DNA of 22,593 bases from BPGX01 sp035405785 (GCA_035405785.1 DAONJS010000018.1:1-22593), one strand, 5' to 3'; counted from the first letter of the stretch, positions 7,996-16,888 are shown. Notes: generated by a model from the letters alone, not told the origin. Numbers and translations are program-made.

Positions 7996-9906
7996 ATGAA
8001 AGAAAAAATTCGCCAGATATTAAAATCTTTTTGGGGATACGATAATTTCAGACCATTACAAGAAGATATTATTTTGTCAGTATTAAATAAAAACGATACA
8101 CTTGCTCTTTTGCCCACTGGTGGCGGAAAATCAATATGTTTTCAAGTGCCGGGTTTGGCATTAGAAGATGGAATAACTCTTGTTATATCTCCATTGATAG
8201 CATTGATGCAAGATCAGGTAAGCAATCTATTAAAAAGAAATATCCCTGCAGCGGCTATAACATCCTCTCTCTCCAAAAATGAAATTTCTAAAATCATAGA
8301 TAATGCTATTGAAGGACAATATAAATTTTTATATGTATCTCCTGAACGACTTGATACAGAAGCATTTCAATCTGTTTTACCAGAATTAAAAATTTCATTA
8401 CTCGCTGTTGATGAAGCACATTGTGTCTCTCAATGGGGATATGATTTTCGTCCAAGTTATTTAAAAATTGCAGAACTCAAAAAGCATTTATACAATCCAA
8501 ATATCCCAACAATAGCCCTTACTGCCAGTGCTACCGAAAAAGTAATTCAGGATATAATTGAAAAATTAGAATTAAAATCTCCTAATGTTTTCAAACAATC
8601 TTTTGAAAGAAAAAATTTACGATATGTGGTATTGTATGAACATAACAAAATTGATAGAATCTTAAAGATTATTCAAAATGTTGGCGGTGCGGGAATTATT
8701 TATGTGAGAAGCAGGGCAAAAACAAAAGAAATAGCAGAAGAATTACAAAATAGAAATATCAAAGCCGATTATTTTCATGCAGGATTAACAGCAGAAGAAA
8801 AGTATTTCAAGCAAGTGAAATTTATCAATAATGAATATCAGGTAATGGTGGCTACCAATGCATTTGGTATGGGCATTGACAAGCCCGATGTGCGTTATGT
8901 GATTCACTATGAATTAAGTGATAGTTTGGAAAGTTATTTTCAAGAAGCAGGGCGTGGTGGAAGAGATTTGAAAACATCTTATGCTGTTTTGCTCTATAAT
9001 GAAAGTGATATTGAAAAATTATTGTTACAATATGAACAAAGTTTTCCGCCATTAGACGAGATAAAGAAAATTTATAATCATATCTGTAATTACTTTGAAT
9101 TACCAATTGATGAAGGTGAAGGTGATGTATATGATTTTCCAATGAAAGAAATAGCAGAGTTATACAAAATACCTTTGACAACTTTACATTATTCTGTAAA
9201 ATTTTTAGAAATGTTTGGATTGCTTTCTGTTGAAGAAGAACTTAATCATTATTCTCGTTGTTGCATTCATTATTCAAAAGTAGATATTTACAACTTTTAT
9301 TTAAGATATCCAGAATTTGAAGAAATTATTAAAACACTTTTAAGATCTTATGCAGGAATACTTGGCAATTATGTAGAAATTGATGAAAAACAAATTGCAA
9401 GGGCTATTAAGCGAGATAAAAATTATGTTATACAGCAATTATCAAAATTAGACAAAGAAGGTGTTTTAGAATATCAGCCAATGACTGGACATCCAAAAAT
9501 TATTTTCCACAAAGACAGAGTGCCTCTTTCAAAATTAAAATTTGATGAAGAAAAATATTACTTTCTCAAAGAAAGAAGAAAATATCTTACTGAAAAAATG
9601 ATTGAATATGCGGAACAAAAATTTATTTGCAGACAACAATTTTTATTAAATTATTTTGATGAAAAAAGAGAATTATTTTGTGGTTATTGTGATGTTTGTT
9701 TAGAAAAGAAAAGTTTAAAGACAATTGAAAGTATAAAAGAAAAAATTATTGAGTTTTTACAAAATTCTAATCAAGAAATTTCCATTGAAGAGTTATACAA
9801 TAAATTTTCAAATTATAGCAAAGACAATGTATTACAAGCAATAAGAGAATTGATTGATGATAATGTGCTAATTAATAATAATGATAATTTACAATTTAAT
9901 AAATAA
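7996..9906 (+). CDS. recQ: RecQ family ATP-dependent DNA helicase
   Basis: A 636-residue superfamily 2, 3'-5' DNA helicase of the RecQ group. Visible motifs, in order, are motif 0 FRPLQ (18-22), Walker A TGGGKS (41-46), DEAH (139-142), the RecQ aromatic-rich loop HCVSQWGYDFRPSY (142-155), TASAT in motif III (176-180), MVATNAFGMGIDKPDVR (284-300) and motif VI QEAGRGGRD (316-324). The zinc-binding cysteines lie far downstream (C545, C562, C565, C568; FCGYCDVC). About 190 residues, apparently including winged-helix-like sequence, separate them from the helicase core, whereas E. coli RecQ places this site directly after it. No HRDC domain is apparent. This matches a Bacteroidota RecQ form of about 630 residues. 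Its role is in replication-fork and recombination repair. Confidence 0.92.
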   Translation: MKEKIRQILKSFWGYDNFRPLQEDIILSVLNKNDTLALLPTGGGKSICFQVPGLALEDGITLVISPLIALMQDQVSNLLKRNIPAAAITSSLSKNEISKIIDNAIEGQYKFLYVSPERLDTEAFQSVLPELKISLLAVDEAHCVSQWGYDFRPSYLKIAELKKHLYNPNIPTIALTASATEKVIQDIIEKLELKSPNVFKQSFERKNLRYVVLYEHNKIDRILKIIQNVGGAGIIYVRSRAKTKEIAEELQNRNIKADYFHAGLTAEEKYFKQVKFINNEYQVMVATNAFGMGIDKPDVRYVIHYELSDSLESYFQEAGRGGRDLKTSYAVLLYNESDIEKLLLQYEQSFPPLDEIKKIYNHICNYFELPIDEGEGDVYDFPMKEIAELYKIPLTTLHYSVKFLEMFGLLSVEEELNHYSRCCIHYSKVDIYNFYLRYPEFEEIIKTLLRSYAGILGNYVEIDEKQIARAIKRDKNYVIQQLSKLDKEGVLEYQPMTGHPKIIFHKDRVPLSKLKFDEEKYYFLKERRKYLTEKMIEYAEQKFICRQQFLLNYFDEKRELFCGYCDVCLEKKSLKTIESIKEKIIEFLQNSNQEISIEELYNKFSNYSKDNVLQAIRELIDDNVLINNNDNLQFNK

Positions 9907-9956
9907 AAATAAATTCGTTATTATTTTTAGCACTTAAAAATGAAAACTATTGAAAA

Positions 9957-10046
9957 CACAAAGAACTCTAAGATTTTTTAAACTAAGGACACAAAGGTTT
10001 AAAAAATTCTTTATGCGCTTTGTTTCTCTCTTTGTGCAACTTTGTG
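9957..10046. repeat. CACAAAG / CTTTGTG repeat cluster between convergent genes
   Basis: CACAAAG occurs at 9957-9963 and 9990-9996. CTTTGTG follows at 10030-10036 and 10040-10046, with a CTTTGTTT variant at 10018-10025. Together they make an imperfect inverted structure in the 169-bp spacer between recQ and the cysteine desulfurase gene. This CTTTGTG-type sequence is a familiar dispersed intergenic repeat in Bacteroidota. A position between two convergent stop codons would suit transcription termination in both directions, but that is inference. Confidence 0.55.
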
Positions 10047-10075
10047 GTTTAAAGATTATTGCACTAAACAATTCT

Positions 10076-11218
10076 TTAAACTTTTACAGAAGCATAGATA
10101 TTGATCATAAAATTAGCCACCTTTTCAATTTCTTCTTTTGTATTGTATTTACTAAATGAAAAACGAATAGCGTGTCTGTCAGAAGGGGCTTTGATGGCTT
10201 TTAATACATGCGAACCTGTATTGCTTCCACTGCTACACGCACTGCCTGCACTGGCACAAATACCTTCAATATCTAGTTTGTATAAAAACATCATACCTTG
10301 TTTATGTGGCGGAAATGAACAGTTCAAAACAGTATATAAAGATTTTTCATTAGTAAATCCATTAAATTTCATATCGGGAATATTTTTTTCTAACAGATCA
10401 ATCATATATTGTTTCAATCCCCGAATGTAATTCATATTTTCATCTAAGTTTTGATAGGATAATTCTAATGCTTTTGCTAAAGCAATAATACCCGCCACAT
10501 TTTCAGTGCCGCCACGCATATTTCTTTCTTGAGCACCTCCATTGATAAATGGTTTTATTTTGACATTTCTATTGATGTATAAAAATCCTACACCTTTTGG
10601 TCCATGAAATTTGTGGGCTGATGCAGTGATAAAATCCACAGGTAAATTTTGCAAATCAATTTTAAAGTGTCCTACCGTTTGAACAGTATCAGAATGAAAA
10701 TAAGCATTGTATTCTCTACATAATTCACCAATTCTTTTGATAGGATATAATGTGCCAATTTCATTATTAGCATGCATTATTGATACAAGTGTTTTATCTT
10801 TTTGTTGTTTGAGTAATGATTCTAATTCATCAAGATCAATTTGCCCGTATTCATTAACAGATAGCCAGTATGCTTTTATCCATCCTCTTTTTTCCATTGC
10901 TAATATAGTGTGTTCTACTGCATGATGTTCAACAGGTGTGCTAATGATAGTTTTTACACCTAAATCTAAAACAGATTGCACAAGGGCTGTATTATCTGCT
11001 TCTGTGCCACCCGATGTAAAAAATATCTCTGAAGGATGTGCATTTAAAAATTCGGCAACTTTTTTACGGGCTTCTTCAATGGCGGCTCTTGTTCTGTTTC
11101 CTAATTGATGAATAGATGAAGGATTTCCAAATTCTGTTTTTAAGAATGGTAACATTGCTTCAACTACTTCTGGGGCTATTGGCGTAGTCGCAGCATTATC
11201 TAAATAAATTGTTTTCAT
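10076..11218 (-). CDS. Cysteine desulfurase (NifS/IscS type)
   Basis: A 380-residue PLP-dependent enzyme that removes sulfur from L-cysteine as a protein-bound persulfide for Fe-S cluster and other sulfur cofactors. The N-terminal YLDNAATTP (5-13), SGGTEADN (69-76), EHHA (97-100), HANNEIGT (149-156), the PLP lysine in SAHKFHGPKG (K203) and RGGTENV (235-241) are all present. The catalytic cysteine lies in the loop SAGSACSSGS (C328), the longer loop typical of the IscS/NifS group as opposed to SufS. It lies 33 bp downstream of glmM on the same strand and is probably co-transcribed with it. No isc or suf scaffold gene is in the window, so the choice between iscS and nifS is left open. Confidence 0.93.
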   Translation of the reverse strand: MKTIYLDNAATTPIAPEVVEAMLPFLKTEFGNPSSIHQLGNRTRAAIEEARKKVAEFLNAHPSEIFFTSGGTEADNTALVQSVLDLGVKTIISTPVEHHAVEHTILAMEKRGWIKAYWLSVNEYGQIDLDELESLLKQQKDKTLVSIMHANNEIGTLYPIKRIGELCREYNAYFHSDTVQTVGHFKIDLQNLPVDFITASAHKFHGPKGVGFLYINRNVKIKPFINGGAQERNMRGGTENVAGIIALAKALELSYQNLDENMNYIRGLKQYMIDLLEKNIPDMKFNGFTNEKSLYTVLNCSFPPHKQGMMFLYKLDIEGICASAGSACSSGSNTGSHVLKAIKAPSDRHAIRFSFSKYNTKEEIEKVANFMINIYASVKV

Positions 11219-11251
11219 TTTGTTTTATTTTAATGAAAATAAAGTTTGTAT

Positions 11252-12670
11252 TTACAACAAACTACTTTGTTTTTCTTTGATAATTTCTTTTATATCCATT
11301 ATCATTTTATGGGCTAAATTATCTGCTGTTTTTTGTGTTTGACTTTCAGCATAAATTCTAATAATCGGCTCTGTATTGGATTGTCTTAAATGTATCCATT
11401 CTTTATCATTTAATTCTATTTTAAGCCCATCTTCTGTATTCAAAGGATAACTTTTGTATTTATTTTGAATGCTTTCAATGATTTCACGAACATTGATACT
11501 TTTATCTAATTCTACTTTATTTTTAGAAATATAATAATGTGGATAAGAATCTCTTAAGTGTGAAACTGTCTTTTTAGTTTTTGCTAAATATGTTAGAAAT
11601 AAAGCAATACCTATAAGAGCATCTCTGCCATAGTGTAATTCAGGTAATATCACACCTCCATTACCTTCACCACCAATAATAGCATTTACTTCTTTCATTT
11701 TTTTAACCACATTCACTTCTCCCACTGCCGAAGCAAAATATTGTCCTTTGTGCTTAAGTGTTATATCTCTTAATGCCTGCGTGGATGATAAATTAGATAC
11801 TGTATTTCCACCATTGTTGACGCTTAAAATATAATCTGCCACTGCAACAAGAGTATATTCTTCGCCAAATGGTTCTCCATTTTCGCAAATTATAGCCAAC
11901 CTGTCTACATCAGGATCTACGCTAATTCCAATGTGAGCATTTTGTCTTTTAACCTCAAAAGAAAGGTCAACCAAATTTTCTGGTAATGGCTCAGGATTGT
12001 GAGCAAAATGTCCTGTTGGTTCACAATTAAGTTCTATAATTTCACTAACACCTAATTTTTTCAATAACTTTGGAACAGCAATACCACCAACAGAATTAAC
12101 AGCATCTACAACTACTTTGAATTTTGCTTTTTTTATTGCTGCAACATCAACATATTTAAGAGAAAGAATTTTATCAATGTGTTTATCAATGGCTTCGGTA
12201 TCTTGAGTTATTTTTCCTAATTTTTGAATATCAGCAAAAATAAAACTATCAATATCTTCCGAAAATTCTAAAACTTTTTTTCCATCTTCATCACTTAAAA
12301 ATTCACCTTCATTATTCAATAATTTCAGAGCATTCCATTGCAATGGATTATGAGATGCGGTTACAATAATACCACCATTTGCCTTATGTTCAGTTACCAT
12401 CATTTCAACGGTTGGTGTAGTGCTTAAACCTAAATCTACCACATCAATACCACAAAAAATAAGTGTATGAATAACTAATTGATGAATACTTTCTCCCGAA
12501 ATACGGGCATCTCTGCCTACTACTATTTTTAGTTTTTTTGAAGGACCATAAGAAGATTGCAGCCATTTTGAATAAGCCACTGTAAACTTTACAACATCAA
12601 TGGGAGTGAGATTTTCATTGCTTTTTCCACCTATAGTTCCACGAATTCCAGAGATACTTTTAATGAGCAT
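11252..12670 (-). CDS. glmM: Phosphoglucosamine mutase (phosphohexomutase family)
   Basis: A 472-residue alpha-D-phosphohexomutase. The active-site serine loop is TASHNPLQWNALK (104-116, phosphoserine S106). The magnesium loop is DPDVDR (252-257), the sugar-recognition loop is GEGNGG (334-339), and the phosphate-binding loop RQSNTEP is near the C-terminus. It would convert glucosamine-6-phosphate to glucosamine-1-phosphate for UDP-GlcNAc and cell-wall synthesis. Phosphomannomutase/phosphoglucomutase relatives share the same motifs, so GlmM is the most likely but not the only reading. The N-terminal ISGIRGTIGG fits bacterial and archaeal GlmM-like enzymes. A -7 box lies 19 bp upstream. Divergence from a ligase of peptidoglycan precursor synthesis makes a cell-wall role plausible. 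Confidence 0.85.
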   Translation of the reverse strand: MLIKSISGIRGTIGGKSNENLTPIDVVKFTVAYSKWLQSSYGPSKKLKIVVGRDARISGESIHQLVIHTLIFCGIDVVDLGLSTTPTVEMMVTEHKANGGIIVTASHNPLQWNALKLLNNEGEFLSDEDGKKVLEFSEDIDSFIFADIQKLGKITQDTEAIDKHIDKILSLKYVDVAAIKKAKFKVVVDAVNSVGGIAVPKLLKKLGVSEIIELNCEPTGHFAHNPEPLPENLVDLSFEVKRQNAHIGISVDPDVDRLAIICENGEPFGEEYTLVAVADYILSVNNGGNTVSNLSSTQALRDITLKHKGQYFASAVGEVNVVKKMKEVNAIIGGEGNGGVILPELHYGRDALIGIALFLTYLAKTKKTVSHLRDSYPHYYISKNKVELDKSINVREIIESIQNKYKSYPLNTEDGLKIELNDKEWIHLRQSNTEPIIRIYAESQTQKTADNLAHKMIMDIKEIIKEKQSSLL

Positions 12671-12689
12671 AAACCAAAAATTATTTTTG

Positions 12690-12697
12690 CAAATTTA
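12690..12697 (-). promoter_or_regulatory. Bacteroidota -7 box TAAATTTG upstream of glmM
   Basis: An exact TAnnTTTG match lies 19 bp before the glmM ATG, so the leader would be only about 15 nt. No -33 TTG is visible. Confidence 0.45.
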
Positions 12698-12745
12698 CAA
12701 AAAAGTATGGTATTAAAGAAATGTTGGTATTTTAACTAAAATTAA

Positions 12746-12770
12746 ACTTTGTGTCTCTGTGCCTTTGTTG
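12746..12770. repeat. Partial CTTTGTG intergenic repeat
   Basis: AACTTTGTGTCTCTGTGCCTTTGTTG-like sequence, related to the cluster at 9957-10046, sits in the 232-bp divergent spacer between glmM and the ligase gene. A further faint echo (TTCTTTCTGTGC) occurs near 15647-15658, between the ligase and aroK. It is probably a decayed dispersed repeat with no coding capacity. Confidence 0.45.
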
Positions 12771-12872
12771 TATTGTATTAAAAGGCTTAAATTTCATCAA
12801 TTTGTATTAAAATTTATCCAAAAATCATTGTTAGTTTTTTTTATTTGATACAAATATAAGATAGTATAATAA

Positions 12873-12888
12873 ACTGCAAATTTGCAGT
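12873..12888. promoter_or_regulatory. 16-bp perfect palindrome just upstream of the ligase start
   Basis: ACTGCAAATTTGCAGT is a perfect dyad ending 14 bp before the ATG at 12903. It includes CAAATTTG, one base off the TAnnTTTG -7 box. It could be an operator overlapping the promoter, or simply a symmetrical AT-rich promoter core. There is only one copy in the spacer and no regulator gene nearby. Confidence 0.3.
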
Positions 12889-12902
12889 GTAAATTTTTAC
12901 TT

Positions 12903-15602
12903 ATGAAGAAAATAAAAGTTGGTATTTTATTTGGCGGTTCTTCAAGAGAAAGAGAAGTGTCTTTTGCAGGCGGAAGAACTGTCTATGATAATCTTGATAA
13001 ATCAATATTTGAACCTATTCCTTTGTTTGTTGATTCTTTACATCATTTTATTTTATTGGATTGGCAATATATTTACAAAGGCACTATTCGTGATTTTTAT
13101 CCACCTATATTTGCTATTCAAAATAAACCAATTGACTTTCAATACTACATTGAAAATTTAGGAAAATTAAGTGATGAAGAATATAGCAAAATGATTAACG
13201 CTGTAGGTAAAAAAGTATCTGTTGAAAAATTATCAGAACTTATTGATTTTGCCTTCCTGTGCTTACACGGCACAAATGGCGAAGATGGCAGAATCCAAGG
13301 ATTATTGGAATTTTATCATATTCCATATTCAGGTTCTGGTATTTTTCCTTCCGCTTTTGGAATGAATAAGGCACTTCAAAGAAAGTTAATGGCTCATTTT
13401 AATTTTAATGTTCCTGAATTTATTACTATTCAAAGAAAGGATTGGAAAAATAATATTGAAAAATACTATGAACATGCAAATACAAAAGTTGGTTTTCCTT
13501 TAGTTGTAAAACCTGCTAATCAAGGTTCATCTATTGGTGTAACTGTGTTGAAAAATGATGATATAAAAACTTTTCAAAATGCTGTTGAAAAAGCATTTTT
13601 TACTTATACTATTTCTGCTGATGAATGGAATAAAAAATCAAATGACGAAAAAATACAATGGGCTAAAGTATTTTCTGATATTCGTGAAAATATCGGATTA
13701 CCTGCAATTATTGATAATCAAAAGATTTATGAACCACAACAATTAATTGAATATCTGAATACTTATTTGTCAAAAAACTCTTTTGCGATTATTGAATCCA
13801 TTGATTCTGAAAATGAAGTGATTATTGAAAAATTCATTGATGGCAAAGAATTTAGTTGTATTGTGATAGAAGATGAAAATGGACATCCTATTGCATTACC
13901 ACCTACTGAAATTATTAAAAAGGATAATTTATTTGATTACAAAAGCAAATATTTACCAGGATTGAGCCGAAAAGTTACTCCTATTGATTTACCCGAAGAA
14001 CAAATACAAAAAATCCGTGAGGAAACTCAAAGAATGTTTTCTATTTTTAATTTTGATGTGTATGCTCGCATTGACGGATTTATTACAAAAGAAGGAACAA
14101 TTTATTTAAATGATCCAAATACAACATCTGGAATGATGCCATCTTCGTTTTTCTTTCATCAGGCCGCAGAAATTGGTTTAAATCCTTCGCAATTGCTCAC
14201 ATACATTATTTATCGTTCTTTACAAAAAAGACACCAGCAATCATTACAACCAGATGCTTATCTTGATTTAATTCAAACATTAGATGAATATTTTGAACAT
14301 CAACAGCATTCTACACAGCAACAAAAATTAAAAACAGCCGTTATTATGGGCGGCTATTCTACTGAAAGACATATTTCAGTGGAGAGTGGCAGAAATGTGT
14401 ATGAGAAATTATCTTCATCTACAAAATATCAGTCATTTCCAGTGTTCATTATTGCGGCTAAAAATGAAGCAGGATTTGAAATGTATTCTATTCCTATTCG
14501 TTTGATGCTAAAAGATAATGCTGATGATATCAGAGATAAAATTTTACATTATGAAGTGCACCCCATTATTCAAAGGATTATCAATGAATCTAAAAATATC
14601 ACACAAAAATTTGGTCAGGTAAAAAATTTAGAATCACCAAAAAGAATCAGTTTTGAAGAATTAAAAGAATTAGCAGATGTAGTATTTATTGCTTTACATG
14701 GCAGACCAGGCGAAGACGGCACATTGCAGAGATATTTAAATCAATATGGTATTCCTTACAATGGTTCTGATGTGGAAAGTTCTTCTACTACTATCAATAA
14801 ATATATGACCAATGAAATTTTGAAAAAACATAACATTAAAGTGGCAGAGCATTTACTTATTACAAAACAAGATTGGCAACAATTTCATCATCATCTTAAA
14901 ACTGTTATTAGAGATGAAATTCATTATCCATTGATAGCAAAACCAAGTGATGACGGCTGTAGTAGTGCAGTCAAAAAAATAAAAAATGAAAATGAATTAG
15001 ATGCTTATGCTCAATTGATTTTTAGAGAAACAGAACAATTGCCAGAATCTGCAATGAAAATTTTGAATATTAAACCAAATGAAGAAATTCCAATGAAAAA
15101 CGATTTTTTAATTGAAGAATTGATACAATCAAATGGTGCAAAAAGATTTCTTGAAATTACGGGTGGAATGTTGATTAAATACGATGATAAAGGGAATAAA
15201 GTTTATGAAGTGTTTGAACCTTCGGAAGCACTTGTAGAAGGTGATGTGTTAAGTTTAGAAGAAAAATTTTTAGCAGGAGAAGGACAAAACATTACACCTG
15301 CAAGATTTTCAAAAGATCCTGTTGAACAAAAACAAATATCTGATTATGTAAAAGATCAATTGCGAAAAACTGCAGAGATATTAAATGTTGAAGGTTATTG
15401 TAGAATTGATGCATTTGTGAGAATTTTTGATGTGAATAATATTGAAGTTATTATTATAGAAGTAAATTCATTGCCAGGTATGACGCCAGCAACCTGTATT
15501 TATCATCAGGCGGCTATCAATAATTACAAACCATACGAATTTATAGATGCAATATTAACACAAGGAATCAACAAAATGAAACGAAAAATGATTGCGAACT
15601 AA
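12903..15602 (+). CDS. ddl: Tandem D-alanine--D-alanine ligase-like ATP-grasp protein
   Basis: 899 residues from the ATG at 12903, about 2.5 times a normal Ddl, with two complete ATP-grasp ligase modules in one chain (about 1-445 and 475-899). Module 1 has GGSSREREVS (E16), LHGTNGEDG (121-129), KPANQGSSIG (203-212), DYKSKY (345-350), ARID (388-391) and NDPNTTSGM (403-411). Module 2 has GGYSTERHISVESG (E488), LHGRPGEDG (598-606), KPSDDGCSS (680-688), EEKFLAGEGQ (786-795), CRID (833-836) and EVNSLPGM (853-860). Ddl enzymes join two D-alanines for peptidoglycan. Each half departs from the E. coli DdlB active site: E270 becomes D404 in module 1; S150 becomes C686 and Y216 becomes F789 in module 2. 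A TTG start at 12882 is possible but unlikely. aroK follows 100 bp downstream. Confidence 0.85.
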   Translation: MKKIKVGILFGGSSREREVSFAGGRTVYDNLDKSIFEPIPLFVDSLHHFILLDWQYIYKGTIRDFYPPIFAIQNKPIDFQYYIENLGKLSDEEYSKMINAVGKKVSVEKLSELIDFAFLCLHGTNGEDGRIQGLLEFYHIPYSGSGIFPSAFGMNKALQRKLMAHFNFNVPEFITIQRKDWKNNIEKYYEHANTKVGFPLVVKPANQGSSIGVTVLKNDDIKTFQNAVEKAFFTYTISADEWNKKSNDEKIQWAKVFSDIRENIGLPAIIDNQKIYEPQQLIEYLNTYLSKNSFAIIESIDSENEVIIEKFIDGKEFSCIVIEDENGHPIALPPTEIIKKDNLFDYKSKYLPGLSRKVTPIDLPEEQIQKIREETQRMFSIFNFDVYARIDGFITKEGTIYLNDPNTTSGMMPSSFFFHQAAEIGLNPSQLLTYIIYRSLQKRHQQSLQPDAYLDLIQTLDEYFEHQQHSTQQQKLKTAVIMGGYSTERHISVESGRNVYEKLSSSTKYQSFPVFIIAAKNEAGFEMYSIPIRLMLKDNADDIRDKILHYEVHPIIQRIINESKNITQKFGQVKNLESPKRISFEELKELADVVFIALHGRPGEDGTLQRYLNQYGIPYNGSDVESSSTTINKYMTNEILKKHNIKVAEHLLITKQDWQQFHHHLKTVIRDEIHYPLIAKPSDDGCSSAVKKIKNENELDAYAQLIFRETEQLPESAMKILNIKPNEEIPMKNDFLIEELIQSNGAKRFLEITGGMLIKYDDKGNKVYEVFEPSEALVEGDVLSLEEKFLAGEGQNITPARFSKDPVEQKQISDYVKDQLRKTAEILNVEGYCRIDAFVRIFDVNNIEVIIIEVNSLPGMTPATCIYHQAAINNYKPYEFIDAILTQGINKMKRKMIAN

Positions 15603-15702
15603 AAAAAGTGAAATAAGTTATTTAAAGTATTTGCAATCATTAAGTTCTTTCTGTGCTAAAAAATATATAAACAATTTCGGATGAATGATTGAAAAGTAAA
15701 TT

Positions 15703-16173
15703 ATGAAAAGACATCTTGCCATAGCAGGTTTTATGGGTAGTGGCAAAACAACATTAGCCAAACAAATTTCTGAGAGTTCTGGTGTTCCTTATGTAGATTT
15801 AGATGATTATATTGAACAACAAGAAGGAAAAAATATTGTTGAAATTTTTGAAGTGTATGGTGAAGATAAGTTTAGAGAATTGGAAACATTATATTTGAAA
15901 AAAATTTTAAGTATTGAAAAATCTACGATTATTGCATTAGGTGGAGGAACTGTGTGTTTTAATGATAATTTAAATTTCATTAAACAAAATGCATGGTTGA
16001 TAACAATAATGGTCAATTCCGAAACACTTACAGAAAGATTGTGGAATGAAAAAGATAAAAGACCATTAATTAAACATTTCCAATCAAAAGAAGATTTAAG
16101 ACAATTTATTGAACAAAAATTAAATGAACGACTATCTTATTATATGCAAGCAGATTGGGTTTTGAAAATGTGA
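15703..16173 (+). CDS. aroK: Shikimate kinase
   Basis: A 156-residue P-loop kinase that phosphorylates shikimate at the 3-hydroxyl in chorismate and aromatic amino acid synthesis. The Walker A is GFMGSGKTT (8-16). The shikimate-binding DLDD (32-35) and KFRELE (arginine near 58) follow, then the GGG loop ALGGGTV, the lid arginine in DKRPLI and the adenine-side arginine in NERLSYY. It is slightly shorter than the usual 165-175 residues, mainly at the C-terminus, but no catalytic residue is missing. It is cytoplasmic. It lies 100 bp after the tandem ligase gene on the same strand and may be co-transcribed. The stop codon is 4 bp from the convergent DUF4956 gene. Confidence 0.9.
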   Translation: MKRHLAIAGFMGSGKTTLAKQISESSGVPYVDLDDYIEQQEGKNIVEIFEVYGEDKFRELETLYLKKILSIEKSTIIALGGGTVCFNDNLNFIKQNAWLITIMVNSETLTERLWNEKDKRPLIKHFQSKEDLRQFIEQKLNERLSYYMQADWVLKM

Positions 16174-16174
16174 A

Positions 16175-16193
16175 TTATTATTCTTCATAATAA
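16175..16193. terminator. AT-only hairpin between convergent aroK and DUF4956 genes
   Basis: TTATTA (16175-16180) and TAATAA (16188-16193) form a six-pair stem around seven bases. An outer GTTTTGA (16159-16165) pairs with TCAAAAC (16198-16204). The nested symmetry spans both stop codons and might terminate both transcripts. All-AT inner pairs make it weak, so this is tentative. Confidence 0.25.
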
Positions 16194-16885
16194 ACTCTCA
16201 AAACTGCACTGTCTCTCAAAAAATCTATTCTTTCAATTTCAATTTTTTTGATATTATATCCTGTTCGGTTTTTCAAATCTTGTATAAGTTCATTTCTTTT
16301 TTCAGGATTTAAATTAGCAGTATTGTCGTATATGATAATTTTTGTATTCTCTTGTTTGCCTAAAATTGTTGATTCTAAAAAATATGTTATTACAATGATA
16401 ATAAAATTATAAAAAACAATTTCTTCCCAACTTCCTTTTGCAATAGCAGAGAGTAAGCCAATAGCAATAACTATAAACAAGTAAGTAAGGTTTTTAATAG
16501 AAATATCTTCTGAACGATAACGCATAATGCCGAATACTGCAAATAATCCAAATGCCGCACCTAACGACAAATCTACTTTGTTCAACAAATAGGTAATTAA
16601 AAATATAATGATATTGAAAATAGCAAATGGCAAGAAAAACGCTTTGTTTTTATATCTTTGAAAATATATTAAACGAACAATAACAAACAAAGAAATAATA
16701 TCAATACATAATCTTATTAAAAATTTTTCCGTAATTTTATTAAACCATTTAGGGCTTGATTTTATTATTTCATCATTTGCTGTGTCTAAGCCCGTTTGAA
16801 TTGTTGAAGTAATTTCTGCAAGAGAATCTTGCATTAAATTAAGTGTATCTGCAATGTGCTGTGCTTGTAATAAAAAATGTATCAT
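16178..16885 (-). CDS. DUF4956 domain-containing membrane protein
   Basis: A 235-residue polytopic inner-membrane protein. After a soluble N-terminal stretch (1-50) come about four or five hydrophobic segments between residues 53 and 172. The DUF4956 core is recognisable as GLFAVFGIMRYRSEDISIKN (113-132). A soluble C-terminal alpha/beta tail (about 175-235) ends in RVYYEE. DUF4956 genes are commonly adjacent to VTC-domain polyphosphate polymerase genes in bacteria, as here, where it starts 3 bp after that gene's stop. A role as membrane partner of polyphosphate synthesis or translocation is inferred from this pairing. It is the last gene of the five-gene unit. Confidence 0.87.
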   Translation of the reverse strand: MIHFLLQAQHIADTLNLMQDSLAEITSTIQTGLDTANDEIIKSSPKWFNKITEKFLIRLCIDIISLFVIVRLIYFQRYKNKAFFLPFAIFNIIIFLITYLLNKVDLSLGAAFGLFAVFGIMRYRSEDISIKNLTYLFIVIAIGLLSAIAKGSWEEIVFYNFIIIVITYFLESTILGKQENTKIIIYDNTANLNPEKRNELIQDLKNRTGYNIKKIEIERIDFLRDSAVLRVYYEE

Positions 16886-16888
16886 AGT

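Noticed and set aside
9950..10159. Plus-strand small open frame between recQ and the cysteine desulfurase
   Set aside because: It is made of the CACAAAG/CTTTGTG repeat cluster and the antisense 3' end of the desulfurase gene, with no recognisable protein features.
12882..12902. TTG start for the tandem ligase at 12882
   Set aside because: The added residues QCKFLL are not Ddl-like, the codon overlaps the palindrome/promoter core, and ATG 12903 begins the family's N-terminal strand directly.
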